In this document: positions 34,287 through 48,400 of the stretch, in pieces
Layout of the letters: each line of letters starts with the position of its first letter
Position numbering within the stretch: the stretch's first letter is position 1
Origin: Nautilus pompilius
Lineage: Eukaryota; Mollusca; Cephalopoda; Nautilida; Nautilidae
Reading direction: 5' to 3'
NCBI GenBank assembly: GCA_018389105.1
Contig: JACATO010002458.1
Span: 104,501-168,500, forward strand
Length of the DNA: 64,000 nucleotides
Program-made: the position numbers and the translations under genes
Notes under the pieces: model-generated
What the model was told of the DNA's origin: nothing
Databases searched by the model: none
Seen by the model: the letters and a program-made list of their open reading frames with translations, nothing else

Positions 34287-35219
34287 TTTTTTCTTCCAGG
34301 TTTTGCATCCCTGTACGACGAGCGAAATGTGTCTGCACGGAATCTCTAGGGCAGTCTCTCTCTCTCTCTCCGCCTGCTGTAATGTTCAGAAAACGCTGCC
34401 AAATCGCCAGCTAACCCGCCAATTAAGCAGGAATAGGCGGGCACGTTATTTACCTTAATAGAATTAACCCAGATTTCTTGACGGCGCGAGGGAGATGTCT
34501 AATTACGATGTAGTGGGCGGACGACCAAGCGCTGATTTTGGGTACCACTATGGTAACCTGAGAATCATGCGCCAACCCAATTTGCAGCCTCAACCCTTCG
34601 TTATACAGAAGCTGTTTGTTTTTTTTTTTAATTATTCTTTTATGTCATTAGTAAGGAAATAATTGCGAAAGTTGCCAGACAAGACCCCATTGGTCACGAG
34701 TTTCGTCTAATTTAATCCGCTTACAATTACAGATAATTTTCAAAGACAGAAGCTCCTGTCGCAGGGAACTGGAGGAAACTGTCAAAGAGCTTTTGGAGTC
34801 AATTACCTTTTCACTCATGGTCAATAAAAGTTCCGAACCTACGTTACTGGTGTCTAGACGGAAGCTGCTGTCACCGGAACGGGACGACGGATAGAAAAAC
34901 ACCAAAGAAATCTGAAAAGGGATTGTCCTATATCTGGTTTATTGGTGGGAAATAAATAGCGTGGGTATCCGTTGTATGCAAAACTAGATAGCCCTATTTA
35001 AATTCTTTGATAGTCGCGCCACATATTGAGAGTTTTCCAAATTTGGACGCCTTGACAGTCATATCTCATCTGTCATTTTGTAAATCAGTGCGCTTCAGCA
35101 TTGCCATAACTGTTCTGTGTTTTAGAGTTCGTAAATAGCTTTGGACACAATTTCCGCTCACATGATTAGTGTAAACCTTCCTACACAAAAAACTCCTCTT
35201 CTTTACTTCCCCACCGCAG

Positions 35220-35220
<1 letters not shown>
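34287..35220. other. non-coding stretch
   Basis: Nothing recognised. Confidence 0.5.

Positions 35221-35282
<62 letters not shown>
35221..35282. repeat. (CA)n microsatellite, about 31 units
   Basis: Uninterrupted CA repeat, the longest pure one in the window. Confidence 0.97.
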
Positions 35283-35287
<5 letters not shown>

Positions 35288-37878
35288 TCAATTATGTGCA
35301 CCTAAAAGAGAAAAGAACAGACTCAGACTTAAATGGAAGAATCAAAAACAAATTTCGTAACAGTATAGTAAACATATTAAAAGCATTAAAACAGTTTGTT
35401 GATATTCTTATGAAGCTAAAACATAGAGTTATGTCCCCTGTATAGAGTACATCTCGCGCTATAAAATTCTTTCAGAAATTATCCTACTCTATATCGCTAC
35501 GTAGATATCTCCACGTTTCTGTCACAACTCCGGAAGTCTTCTAGTTGTAACGTTTCGTTATGAAAAAGATTCCGCCGAACCTTCAGTCGGAATTCAAAGA
35601 GGTGCCTCGTTTATATTGAACAGTCTGTAGTTTCTGTTGTTGGGCTGGTACTGTAAACGTCGCGCGCTCGTTGTTTGGAATCTGACTGGATTCTTGGAAG
35701 AATCGCGTCCGCAGGCCAGAAAAATGGATACATTTTACTCGAAAACTTACTCTTGGACGGAATCAGTCAGAATGGCATTGGTCCCGCTCACATTTGATTT
35801 GGTCGTTTGTTCTGTCTCCCATCAGTAACCAGTCTTGTTTTCAGTATCTGTTGTTGCATAAATTCCAATTTAGCTCCTAACCAAACCAGGCCATTTTTTC
35901 TCCGCCGCCGTCAAATAGCCGGGTATTTTCAATAGGAATTGGGAGGGGACAAGCGTGTCTACCCCAATGGGCCTCCACGGCACAGTTGACGCCCCCTAGA
36001 GATTCCTTATGATTCTTCAAAGAACTGGTAAATTATTCTTGGGGGAAAGAGGGTGAGGCAAACATTACTTACTCTTGGAAGACTTATAAATGTACAGAAC
36101 TCGGGTACCATTACGAGTTAATGAGAAAAATAATGTTTTTGCAACCAATCAGCTCTGCTCAATAGTCTTTAGATTGAAAATACGATCAAGTCAGTGCCTG
36201 TAGATACCGACAAAACATCGTTCCGACTGTGCAGGTTTATGGCATTAACTTTTGAAAGGAAGGATACGAAATTTTATATATTTACAATAACTAGATGGCG
36301 TTTAATGTAAGCGGATCAGTTTGAACGTAGAGCAGCCAAAGTTGTTTTCTTTGCCAGAAGAGCGCCCAAGTTCAGAGTTCGGTAACAGCTCCTACTGATT
36401 CCACTTTGTTGACATAGATTCCCCTCTTTCGGATCTGACGACGACCGTTAGACGCTGAGGCGGGCAGACTGGCACTTTTCATACCGAACTGCACTGGTTT
36501 CCGCCCATCTCGCTCATGGAAACAAATTGACATGTTATGGCGATAAACCTCTATGAAGCTGCCAAAAGTTCTTCAAGGTAAATTAAATAAATTAAATATT
36601 AGACAATTCTATGATATCAAGATTCGAGCTATAAATGTACTCATGAAAATAATGTTTAGGGTTGATGCACGTGTTTTAAAAAATGCATTTTTCTATAGTT
36701 GATATTAAGTTGAATAGCGAATAGCCAATTATTAATTTATTTTTAAATTGTCAACTACAAAAGCTAAACTCCTACATTAACCAGCCCTTGGAGTTTACTA
36801 TACTTTGCAACTATTTTATTCACCTGCTCATTTATTTTTTACGTTTCGTGAATAGCCAAAGCTCCGCACCTTTGCTTACCATTCTTTCTTCTGTCACTGA
36901 TACTTCTCAAAGAGTTTTCTAAACACTTTTTCTGGTCATTGCCTTCAGAATGCTTGAAACTTCTGTCTCACATTCAGTCAAACTCCAGGGAGATTTTTAA
37001 AAATAATAATAAACCAAGATTTTGGCAAACAGGAATTTAAAAAAAGAAAATCGTTATAAAGGTTCTGATAATCTTCAATCCTGTAAGTCCTTAGCGGTCC
37101 TTTTCTATGCCACAACGTTCAACGTCAACCTTATGCCAGCGACCGAATTCCATACTTAAAACGATGGTTGAAACGTTTCTCATGTTACGAAACACATCTA
37201 GCACTCGTTCGTTAATTGACGCGGTAGCGGAAAAACCAATCTTGAAGTTATGCAGCTTTAATAGAATTAACTGTAAATGAACATTTTAACAAAGAACTTT
37301 TGACAGACGTTTAACAGAACTTAAAGATCACTTACGTTCATTGTGAGCACAGTTATTATAATATTATTATAAGCAGCATGACGTCAAGTACACTGACGCT
37401 CATAATTATGAACTATACAAATAAATTTCCGATACATTATTAATTTATTAGTGTATACAATTACATGTAGATTGTAATATAACAGTTACGAAACATTTTT
37501 GACAAAACGCGTTGGAACTTTAATTACACATGATATCTTTCCATGAATTTTCTTTTTTTTTTTCATTTTCATTGGTGAGTTCACAAATGTGGCTGTCACT
37601 GTGCGCCCTTAACATTCTATTTCTTTAAAGAAAAATTTGGGAATAAAATCTTATTTAATTTGTTTATTTTAAGCTTACAAGAACAAACCTCTAGGCGTGT
37701 TAGCTAAATCTTACTGCCATTTCAAAAATACGCGCATATCATATTTTTTTCTTTATAAATTCAAATAAACTACCTTTATTATTTTGTCCAGTTTTCAGTA
37801 ATTTTTAATTGTTTGCATTCAGTATACTTTCACTATGCAAATTCCCCCCCACTTTTAATATACTATGGGATACCCAGT
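35283..37878. other. non-coding stretch
   Basis: AT-rich, with no coding, no microsatellite of note and no recognised transposon. Confidence 0.5.
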
Positions 37879-38051
37879 CTGGTTGCTGTAAAAGTAAGTT
37901 GTTACAGATCCAGTTTTTCCTAATTAACGTATGGATGAGCTATAATCGACGTCATTCGCTTTGACCTTTAGCATATGACGTCGATTATATCTAATCTATG
38001 CGTTAATTAGGAATTAATGGAGCTGTGACAAATTATCCCTACAGAAACTAG
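37879..38051. mobile_element. palindromic MITE-like element, copy 1
   Basis: The arms 37919-37955 and 37975-38011 are inverted repeats with 33 of 37 positions paired, around a 19-bp loop, and meet at 'cgacgtcat'/'atgacgtcg'. Weaker pairing continues outward to about 37879 and 38051 ('ctggttgctgta' with 'tacagaaactag'). The total is about 173 bp with no coding. A second copy lies at 53.4 kb. The size and structure fit a foldback MITE. The superfamily and any target-site duplication are unclear. Confidence 0.75.
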
Positions 38052-39885
38052 TCCAAGCCTCCAATTTATCTTTATTGCCTTTGACATGCTAGATTTTCTT
38101 TTATTTGTTTCTAATATGCTATTCAGTATATTACTTCTAATTTACTGCGGTGTTCGTTTTGCCTCTGATAAACTATATTAACTTCTAGCACTTGATCACT
38201 GGACACGTATTCTATTTGTTTCGAACATTTTTTTTTTTTATGTATGCATATTTAAAAAAGTTTTCTAGGGCCGATATTTCCTCAAAGAATCGATGTCTCT
38301 TTCTAATATTTGACATGTCTACAAAAAGTGTCTCGAAGCCGGTAAAATTAAATTTTATTAATATAATTCTGTGTCAGTTTGCTTTAATAATTTATAATGA
38401 ACTGGGTTCAAGGTGATAAATAAAACAACAAACAGGTAGTTATCAGATCCGTTGTCTTTGCGTAAGAAATCTAGAATGTCTACTTACAGATCTTCAGCTG
38501 GGTTGACGCGTATTTGCCTATGATCGATGGGAAATTGTTACATATGATTCTAAGCCAGTATAGCATAATCAGTTTAATTAACTATATTGTTTAACCCAAT
38601 TTCCATGTTGTTATATGAAATCGTCAAGCGTCAAGGCGATTGAAAATAATTATCATGAAGCTAACACTTTTAGCAAATGCTTTACTAAGATGACAGGTTA
38701 CGTTAAAAGCGGTCTTAGCGTCAGAGAATATTTAAACGGTCACGTGTTTTAGCACATCAGTAATATTTTAACACTTAAATGTGTGAGAGGACAGATGTAG
38801 TAGACAATCTAATTGAACAGACCTGAACCAAACTATCAGGTGGTCAAGCAAGCATCCAGCAGTAACCAAGCGCATTTCCAAAGATTCCTGATGTGGTGTC
38901 TGTGTTCTGCGATTTTCAGATGAGGTAAGTGAGAGAATGACTGGACATTCAGGTCGATGTCAGAAGTTTCATGAAGGACAAGCGAGACTCAGAAAAATAT
39001 GTATTCTCTCCAACTCTCCGTCATGTGTTCGATTTTACGAAGTGTCTCTGTTCCACGTGATGTCACTTACTGAAACCACGCGGGATGTGAGATGTCTACG
39101 ACGGTCGAAGAACAAAGATGAATTTCCAAGAGCCAAAGGTGATGAGTTACGTTGGTAACAGCTGGATCCTATAACAAACTGTTTTATTCCGGGTATATAA
39201 CGGGTGTCATGGCTGATGCAAAGCTGCGCGACCGTCTGGGCACGTAGAGGCGGAAATAGCTTCGCAAGAGTCTGACAACTAAGACATTCTGCCGTTTTAC
39301 AAAGAACCGATAACGAAGTAAGTCACCTGACCTGCCAGCTGGCCGACAGTGAGAAGTCGGTATAGACATGTGAATGTGTTGGAACATAGTCCACACTTTA
39401 AGATGTTTTCATCGAAAACGTGCAAATGTAAACTGACGATGCATTTTACGAACCTTTGTCGTGTGAACTCTGAGTGATCGGCCATACATTGACGTACACA
39501 TGGGCCGTCCCTTATCGGTGCATATCTGTAATAAGACTGTGTTTTCACTCTCATTCTCTCGTATTGAATGCTGTGCACCAGGAATAGATAAGGGAAGTGC
39601 AGGTCCAACGTGAATCTCCCTAAGTTACGCGACAAAAGTTGTTCTTTGATTTTTATTACTTTCGTATTTCTTCCTTCCAGCATTCTACCTCACCTGTTCC
39701 CTAGGTAACAAGAACAAACTAAATCAAGAGGTGTACAAGATATACCTTTCTTCTAGACACAGGGTGACTTTCAAACGTTAAACCCTTCATTGCACGAACT
39801 ATTGCGGAAAGTGGCCTGAAACTGAACCGGACTTTGTGATGATTCCAAGAGGTTTCCGCTAAGCGGAAATGCCGGCGTCAACGTG
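38052..39885. other. non-coding stretch
   Basis: AT-rich first half. The second half (38900-39700) has mixed composition and a 128-codon minus-strand frame (39297-39683) with no recognised domain. Confidence 0.45.
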
Positions 39886-39975
39886 CTGTGTGTGTGTGTG
39901 TGTGTGTGTCTGTCCTGTTCCAGAGTAAAACGAGAAAGTGCTTGTTTCGGATTTGCGCAAGATTATCCTCCAAAG

Positions 39976-40032
<57 letters not shown>
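39886..40032. repeat. (TG)n and (CT)n microsatellites
   Basis: A TG tract at 39886-39909 and a nearly pure CT tract at 39978-40032, separated by unique sequence. Confidence 0.95.
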
Positions 40033-40034
<2 letters not shown>

Positions 40035-42499
40035 AGCTTGACGGTCATCCATCGGCTACAGAGTTGTCGCAAGCCAGTACGCCAAACATCTACATCGCTG
40101 CTGTAGTCATCATGGTGATCAGGGTTAACAACAGAATATTACTGTATCATTGGCGGTCTCTATTGGCTGCTAACTATTACAATCTACAACGGATGGGTCT
40201 CTGGTCGTGTCGCCTGAGTATAGGCACATGCCGGCTGTTAATGAAAACCTGTGCCCTGACTCACCTTGTTGTTTTACGCTATAACTTGATATTTCTCCAA
40301 GAATTTCAAGACATCTGGAAATAGACCCCCTCTCTCTATTTCTTTATCCTACAGTTAATTTCTTAAACATTTCTTTTTCCACATTCCAAGATTTCCATAT
40401 TTATATATATAACAACAAGTTTCAGACGGAAAATTACTTTAAAATTAGGATTTCGGCATGTACTCCTAAACCACTGGTATTTAGCATAGTGACGGAGTTC
40501 TAGGAAATACAAAGTATAATTTATCAAACGTAACTTAATTTGTTTTATATTTTTGAGAATCAAAACAGCCTACTTTCAACGTGTCACTAAATATCTTAAG
40601 GCTAATGAAATTATAGTAAATAAAAATGAAATATTTGGGGATCATAACTTTTAAAAATATGTGAGAAACTAATTTCTAATGTAATTCGACTAGATTTTAA
40701 CGATAAACTTCCACTGAATTATTAAACTGAGTAAGCTTATTACAGTAGAATTGATAATAGTAACGATAACTCTAGAGAAATGGGGAGGTAACTCTTGTAT
40801 TTTTAACCAAGAACTACAAAACCACGGTGCTTTAGGAAACCTTTCTGTTCTGATATCCTATGCTTTATATATATTATAATTTCACTTGGGTGATGTAGGA
40901 GTGGAGAGAAAAAATGTTAATACCTCTCAAAGATTAAATTAAATTAATGTTTTGATAAACGAACTTAATTTACTCCATAACCACAAACAATTTTTGTAAT
41001 ATAAATATCAATGATTTCAGCAAAATTTAAATAAAATGAATGAAGATTTTTTTTAAACAATAGTACAGTTGACGCTTTCAACCGAGAATACCATAATCAA
41101 CTTTATATACGTCACAGTTGTGCAAAATTGTTTGTTGTATGCCGTTCCTACTTGTCAATGGTTTCAAAAGAAGAACTATAAAAAAGAACCACAAGACGTT
41201 TTCCAAAGTATCAGTATAAACATATTTAATTATTTATTGTATGAAGTTGAGAAGTCATTATTAATTATCGCAGTTAAACCAAAATAAAACTTGCAATTTT
41301 CTCATCTCCAAAATAAAGTAAACTTTGGCCACACATTGAACGTATACAGAAGTGTTCTTTATTCCTTTCCTCATGAACACCTGACTTGACTTCGAGGTCT
41401 TGAAGATATCTCACAAAGGTGAGCTAGAATGGAGGGATGTGAAGCATCAGCTTTGGTGACCAAGCACGTTACCTAGGTACATTTAAGGGGACCTCATTAA
41501 AGAGGGTTTGGCATCTGCACTATCTTTAGATATCGTTTTTGTTTGTGTTTATTTGTTATGTGGAGCACAGGCTGCTGGGGACGATACTTTATGCGGTCAG
41601 AGGATGAAAAAGTCTTAGAAGTAGTCGCAGGAAGCTTTTAATAATGGAACAACGGAGAAAGAAATGGGTAGCGAAACGTGGAAAATACTTTCTTTACTTG
41701 CTTTGAGTTCAGCCGGACTTCAGCCATGGGGGAATCACAGGTGGAATCAAATGGCTGTCCTAAAAAAAAAACACGACAGCAAACAATAGATTTTCAACCG
41801 ATTATTTTTTTTTTATAAATTTCCCTTTTCAAAAACTTCCATAAAACTACTTGAGGGTGTAAATGGAATCGTTATTATCTGATGGCCAACTGTATCATTT
41901 ACGGAGACATTCGAATAATACATTCATTTTCTAAATGTATAACTTTGAAGTTTTACAAGATGTTTGATCAAACCCGAATGAAGCCATTTATTTTAAAGCT
42001 GTACTCAAGCTTTGATTAAATCGAAATTAGGGCATTTCTTAAAGTGCATTTGAACTACCTACCTTACGGTTAATGAGATGAAAATTAAGCGTAAAAATAA
42101 TAATACATTTTTTTTCTTAAGGAGTAACTAAGCGAAAATGATTCTTTATTCACGGAACGTGTGCAATCACAAGGCTTCGGCGCAGTCACGTGTCTAGACC
42201 AGGGGTAATCTATGTGACTTACGTGTTTTATTCAGAAAGTAATAATTAATAAATTTAACGGTGACTCAACTCACGAAATAAGTATTAATGTTTCAGTACA
42301 GCCCAGAAAAGCTTTTAGTTATATAATCCACGCCTTTTCTAAAGAAGAAGGAAGAAGAATGTCTGAGGTAGGTAATCACGGACGACCATGATTATGATAT
42401 TTTATTTTTAATTTTCAAATAAAATAAAAAATCTTTTGGTAGGATTCCTTTTTTCTCTTTCAGAAAGAGAGGTGAAACTGTTAGTAGCGGTTGTTGTGG
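40033..42499. other. non-coding stretch
   Basis: Strongly AT-rich, no coding recognised. Confidence 0.5.
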
Positions 42500-43630
42500 G
42501 GGAAAAACAAAAGTAAAGGACAGTAGGCGATCGAAGCTTAATGGCGACGAAGTGTGACGACAAGGAACACTTGCGTTTGTAGAGCCTCGCAGCCGGCAGG
42601 AAGTTGGTCGCCAGATGATGATCGCAGGAAGCACTGGGTGGCGCTGGTGTGCCTCCAGCGACGGTGGGGGGGGCGCCTTCGCTAAAACCCCCGCCTGAAT
42701 TACTTAATAGATCGGCGCTTCCTGCTGATTACGGCGCGGCTCGCGTTTGTTCTCGAAGCGCACACACGACAGCAGAATGTCGCCTCTCTGAACTCGGCGT
42801 GATTGATCGCATCGGCACGGGATCTCACGTGCTGACTCGAATCCGGCGGGGGGGGAGCAGGGGAGGAGAGGGACGTGGAAATCATCTCCGCTACAGATAG
42901 TGTGCATGTGCGGGTCCGCGCGCGCGTTCTGATTTTGCACGTGCGTATTGTAATCAAGATCGGAGAAGAGCCACAAAGCTGCCCTCCCCCCCCCCGTCCA
43001 GAGATCCTTTATACCGACAACGGGGTCGCCGTTTAGTCGTTTCACTGGCAGTAAGGGCCTTCGTAACGGGCCACCAGATACGAAAGGTAGTAAATAAACG
43101 CCATTTAAATTTCACGCGAGACACGCACGGTCTTCTAGTTCTTCGTGGCAGTTAATTGGAGTTGTCCCCCCCTCCCTACTACAATATTCTGGTGAGAGGG
43201 GTCGGGAGGTTGCTGACTGCGAGCCAGTCCCCACCGGTTATGGGGGGGGGGGTCATCTCTCGTTTCCTTCGCTTTTCTGCTGACGAAAACGAGCGAAATC
43301 CCTTTTTTGTTAAAAATAGTATTACCCCCCCCCCCACCATTGAGTAAGACCCTTAATTAGAGATATGCAATGTTTTGTCGGCGGTAGCCTCTGCCCCAAA
43401 CTGTGCGCCGCTGGTCTGTGACGACCGGGGCGAGCGGAGGGGCAGCCAGCCTGTCGCTGTATGATTATAACATCTCGCAGCGGAAAATCGCCGACCACCG
43501 GTTGCCGGCTCACATTTCTCGTTTAGAGATTAAACTATTAGGCGAAATGAATCGTCTCCAACAAACGGCCGCAAATATTCCTCACCGTCGGTTGACGCAC
43601 TTTCGGAGAAAACAGGTATAACGAGACGTA
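42500..43630. other. GC-rich, CpG-rich non-coding segment
   Basis: Stands out from the AT-rich flanks by many CpGs (e.g. 'gtccgcgcgcgcgttctg' near 42914) and by G/C homopolymers (42842-42849, 42987-42995, 43243-43251, 43325-43336). It could be a promoter or first-exon region, but I see no frame, TATA box or splice site to confirm it. Confidence 0.3.
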
Positions 43631-44389
43631 AAGTCCATTCCTATCCGCAAATGCCACGAGAAGTTATTCTTTACTGGTGAACATCATGAAAAATCTGTCT
43701 GTCTTTGTCAGTAGATTCCACCTGAAGCCTTCTGAAGCCGTGGATGCCACTAGGGACCTCGAAAGGCAAATAAGTCGCATTGACCATCGTTTAAAGTTAA
43801 CTTTTAGCAGGAAGCGTCTGTTTAAAGCAGGATTCTATTAACCGTTACTAGGTAACTGGACGTGATTTGTTGCCCTGCGGTACAGTGATGGTTAATTGCT
43901 TTTATAAGTCAAACCGATGGACCTACATCCGAAGATGGAAGAGAGGCGGCCCCCCCAACAAAAGGCCCCGACAGCCCCATGCTTTTCCGTACCAAAATAA
44001 ATCAAATTTTTTATTAAAAAATCATAAAGTTTAAATTGTATAAACTTAACAATAACAGATTAAGCAGAGAAATAAAGTTTCAAACGGTGCATAGTAAAAC
44101 AGTTTGAATAAATTTACAAGTAAACTGCTAACGCAATTAGAAAGCACGTGAACTTTACAAGAAGAGATGCGTGTCGGCCATTGGAGTAGAAAACAAACTT
44201 CCGAAGGAGTACAGAAATAAGGGGTTAAAGAGTGGACAGGTCCGACCTGGGGTGGAAATGCAAATTATCAGGATATTTCGTATTAAGCGGAATCGTGAAA
44301 AAATGTTTTTTGCATAATTAAGTAAACCGGGTGTCAGTGGAAGAGATACCGTGGAACAACAACAGCAAAAGTCCATCTTATTTTTTAAA
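43631..44389. other. non-coding stretch
   Basis: Nothing recognised. Confidence 0.5.
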
Positions 44390-44525
44390 AAGTTGGCAGC
44401 GCGGTAGTCCACTGGACTGCTATGTTTGAGGGGGGGCGGCCCCTTGTCGCTCTTTCTTCGCCAGCCAGTCGCGTGGGTTTCCTCCAAGCATTTATGTTTC
44501 CTCCCACATCTATAAAGGAAGGGTT
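44390..44525 (+). mobile_element. SINE-like copy
   Basis: An A-box-like 'ttggcagcgcggtagtcc' at 44392 is followed by 'tcttcgccagccagtcgcg', 'tgggtttcctcc' and 'gtttcctcccacatctataa'. Same middle and tail as the 17.2-, 29.7- and 53.0-kb copies. Confidence 0.55.
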
Positions 44526-44889
44526 TTAGTAAGAACGATCACTATGTCATCCATTCTGCGTAACGGCACGAACTTACCAACTCGTGCGATCCGCATGAGT
44601 TGCTCTGAAAGATGCTCTCCTGACGCCTGCCAATCTTATAAGAAACAGGTGACTTTTTCTTTCTCTTAGTGTAGTTTAGAGTTAATAGAAAGCGTTGGTG
44701 CGCTGCGAAGTCCTTGGATAGACGTCCCGCAGTGACTTGCTCGAACATCGCATGGTGGCGTAGATGAGATATTTATCTGGGTCGGCTGAGCGGCAGTTGA
44801 GGTGCAAGACTGTCAAACGTTATCCGCTGAGTCCGCCACTACAAGTACCTAGAAAATCTCTACTAGAACCATACATTTTCCAATCCATG

Positions 44890-45001
44890 CACTCGGATGG
44901 TAAAGAAAAACAAGATAGACAAAAAAAACCATGCAAACTAGCTGAACACGACCGGGATTTGAACTTGGGCTCTCTACCTTAGTAGTCCATCTGAACCAGC
45001 C
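44890..45001 (-). mobile_element. SINE head, tRNA-like, minus strand
   Basis: The minus strand reads 'ggctggttcagatggactac' (A box) and about 25 bp later 'aagttcaaatcccggtcg', a near-perfect B box with usual tRNA spacing. The body after it is short and T-rich. Confidence 0.55.
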
Positions 45002-45231
45002 AAATAATAACATAAAATTAAGTGTTAAAGAAAATGTATCTAGATTTTAGCAAATTTAAGAAACGAAAACAATAAGATAATTTAGCTTAAATAGAGTTGC
45101 AGTGTCTACGCATAAAATGGTTGGATTTCTAAGTAAATTAATCTGGTGGAGGATAGATCTGCTAGCATTATCGGCCTTCTAATGTTTTCAGGAACATAGC
45201 GTCTGCATTAAAAGTGAAATAACAGATTTAT

Positions 45232-45440
45232 TAGACTGTCATGGTTGAGGCTCTGAGTTCGAATCCAGGTTGAGACCGGCTTGATTTGCCGTACCTCCCC
45301 TGGTATGGTTTCCTCTCACATCTAAAAAAAAAATAACGATTTCTAGGTACACATGGTGAAAATTCCACGGGTAACTTTCGACTGTGTTTTTGTTATCCCG
45401 GGTACCGCTCAAGAGCGCCCAACCATACCTCGATAACTAC
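45232..45440 (+). mobile_element. SINE-like copy
   Basis: B box 'gagttcgaatccaggttg' at 45255, then 'ttgatttgccgtacctcccc', 'tggtatggtttcctc' and 'cacatctaaaaaaaaaa', then a tail with 'gggtaactttcgactg' that matches 'gggtgactctcgacccg' in the 53.0-kb copy. Confidence 0.6.
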
Positions 45441-48400
45441 TTGCTTGGCCACCAGGGCTAATACTGCGCACCTTCTGTACTTCTAGTTCCCTGCCGTGAA
45501 AAAGTTCTCATTCGGAACAGGGTTAAAACACGTGGTTAAATATTGGCTTAAAACCTGAAATGAAACCAATCAATCGATAGAAAAAATTAATTGCTTAAGC
45601 AGCACAAAAGAGGGGGAGATTAAGGAATTGAACTGGCTTTCAAGTAAATTCAGCTGGGATCGAGTTATTCTAGAAACAAACTTATTTCGAGGCACCATCA
45701 AAATGACAGATATTACCGTAAAGTGGTTAAGTGTTGTGAAAAGAGACTTTAAAAGACAAGCGGATCTGGTCAGAACATAACCGCTGGAGTATAGACAAAT
45801 GAACCCCGGCGCGCACCTGCTACAATAATATAACAATAATTAGAATAATAAATTAGTAAAGCGATCAGCAGCAGATATACCAGCGTGGCTGGAACAGGAA
45901 TAGATCTAAGAATACATAATTTATTCTGAAGGTTTTGGATTTAATGTTGCAAAAGCAAAAGTTTTTCTAAGCTAATTAAGATTTAATTCTGTGCGGTATC
46001 GGAACCAGTCAGAGAGAGAGAGGGGGGGTTAGAAAACCGACGAACAAAGACTTTCTCGTTTAAACAGGTAGAGCTGCCGCCTGAAAACAAAACAAAGAAA
46101 AAAGAGAACTAGTAAGTTTCTGAAGAAACAAACGTGGCCCTTCAATTAGCATACTAACGTAAAGTGGGGCGGGCAGGGGGAGAGAGAGAGAGAGAGAGGA
46201 ATGTTACCGTAGACAAGAGTTTACATCATTCTGGCTCAATCGCAACAAAAAAAAAAAAGTTTTTTAAAAATTGCCACTAGTTACCTGGCGGAAATTAGAC
46301 GGGACAGAGAAACCTTGACAAAGGTGATCTGTAATCGACCCGAAGATCGATGAGAGCTGCTTGACAAAATGAAAAGTTGGTATCTACCTGTTGAAATGCG
46401 CGTGTACGTGTGATACGGGTCGAACCTCTTGTCAGCTGGACAGGTGTATTTAGGACACGGAACCAGAGGTCGAGACGAAAGAGAGAAGGCGGCGGCGGAA
46501 AGGTAGCATTTATGCGAGGGGTCTGCCTTTACGGCTAGCGGATGGCTTTTCTAATTAAAAGGGACCTTTACGTATCCGATCCCCCCCTTTCATCTGCGCG
46601 GCCTCGCCCGCCAGGCCCTTTCAGCAGATCTTGTAATCTCTCAGGAGTAAGACGTCATAAAACCATAATAACGGTAGCGAGAACTCGCGGACATAAATCC
46701 TCGGGAGAGGGGGGGGGGTTGGGCGATGTGTCTGCCCGAAAATGAAGCTGTATGAAAGCTGGCCAGCTCGTTAGAAGGCAGGCGACGCGTGATTGTCGCT
46801 CTACCCAGGCAGGTATACGAACAATTTCGGGGTATTTCCCCCCCCCCCTCTCGGGCGAGTTCCGTGTCGGCCGCATTATCTCGACTAGACGGCTCGTGAT
46901 ATACAGGGAGAAGTAATCCGGCCCTTTAAGTGCGTAAGGTGAATCTTGTATACCGTATAAATGTCATCCTTTGTGGGGGGGAGAAAGGACGTAGAGGAAA
47001 TAATGATAGACGAACGGTGCGAACAACTGATAGCCTGTCGATAAGGGCGGCGATGTCTGTCGGAGCTACTCCAGAGACTTATACCTTTATCGGCTCTTGT
47101 TTAGCGATAATTGGCAGTCGCAGACAGTCAAAGAAACGCTAAGAATTCCCTCGATCTTTATTTCTTCGAAATCCGGCCGCCTACCACTCCGCAGCGTCTG
47201 CGATCTGCTTTATGCCTTAAAAGAAGAATGGTAATAATAAAGTAGAACGGTGATCGGAAGGCAGGAAATATCCGTTGCCGAAGTCTGGTCCCCGCCGGCT
47301 TGTAAATGAAACCAGTTCTTGTCATCGCGCGAAACTCATATGCATCAATAAATATCTGCAGATGTCAGGCGAAGGATGCCTCTAGAACTTACATACTAGA
47401 TACGGGATTGTTCCCCACTGATGCTAAGCTCGCGATGCTGTTAAAGAAGTTCGCTTTCAACGACTCGTTAGGATCTTTGAAAAAAAGAACTAAGACGAAA
47501 TTTCCACAAGTTAGCGTCAAGTAAATGTCACGTGAAGGTAATCCCTGATTCCTCCGTTCGAGACAGTAAAGACACGGTGCGTGCAAGGGGTATTTTTCTC
47601 TTCTTCATCTCCAACTTCGCCTGCAGCGTCGTGGTCCTTTTGCTCGCCAGATATATTACACAGCTGGTCGTCGTCCGTTAGGACTCTCTTGCTGCCGTAC
47701 CAGTATTCTGCTAACACGCATTTCCCCCGTAAAACTATGGCAGAACATCTGCATTTAGTTCCGCGTGTGTGTGTGTGCAACATTCCGCCCTTTTTTTCCA
47801 ATCGCTCACAGATCTCGATGATGCAGTAATGTCGCGTGAATGTCTTCGACAAACGGCCGTCCGTCCGGTCCGCTGCTCGCTGGCAATAACCGTGAAGGAT
47901 GGCATGAAGTCGGAGCGCCAATGCCATCCTCATAAGCGCCAGTGCGAGTTAACTACTAAAACTATTCCGTTACCAGCTGTTTGAGGCAAATAACCGATAA
48001 ATATTATTCTTTCCTTTCCCTTTTTTTTTGGCTGACGTTTCTAGTCTTTTCTGCTTCTCTGAAACTTTCCCAGAAGAGAAACTAAACAAACGGGGAAGTC
48101 TGCCGACCAATCGCCGAGTGGTACAACAACGATACTATAGTGGAAGAGTGAAAACGCCCCATTCATTTAACCTAATAGGGCCATTGTTTCCGCTAAAACA
48201 ATTAGATTGGAAGGCTCGCGCACAACTGTATATACGGACTCCCCTTCGGCCGGGTTAAGGTCGCCGGTGGCCATGGGCGGCTCGAGTCTGTCTCGAGCAC
48301 GCGGCACGTTCCAGAAGAGAACCATTCTGATGTATATTACTCCTTACGAGGAGTCTAGAGAGAAAATGGATGTCTCATGGGTGTATTTTGTTTACGTCCT

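Noticed and set aside
33773-34458. Frames with repeated 'DVISLCV' or 'REIYDVSTQ' peptides
   Set aside because: They arise from the TGACGTCAT minisatellite and are present on both strands; no gene signals.
37380-37440. Tc1-like terminal repeat suggested by 'acactgacgctcataattatg'
   Set aside because: No partner repeat or transposase sequence found nearby; too short to support.
39297-39683. 128-codon minus-strand frame as a gene
   Set aside because: No recognisable motif, splice context or repeat support.
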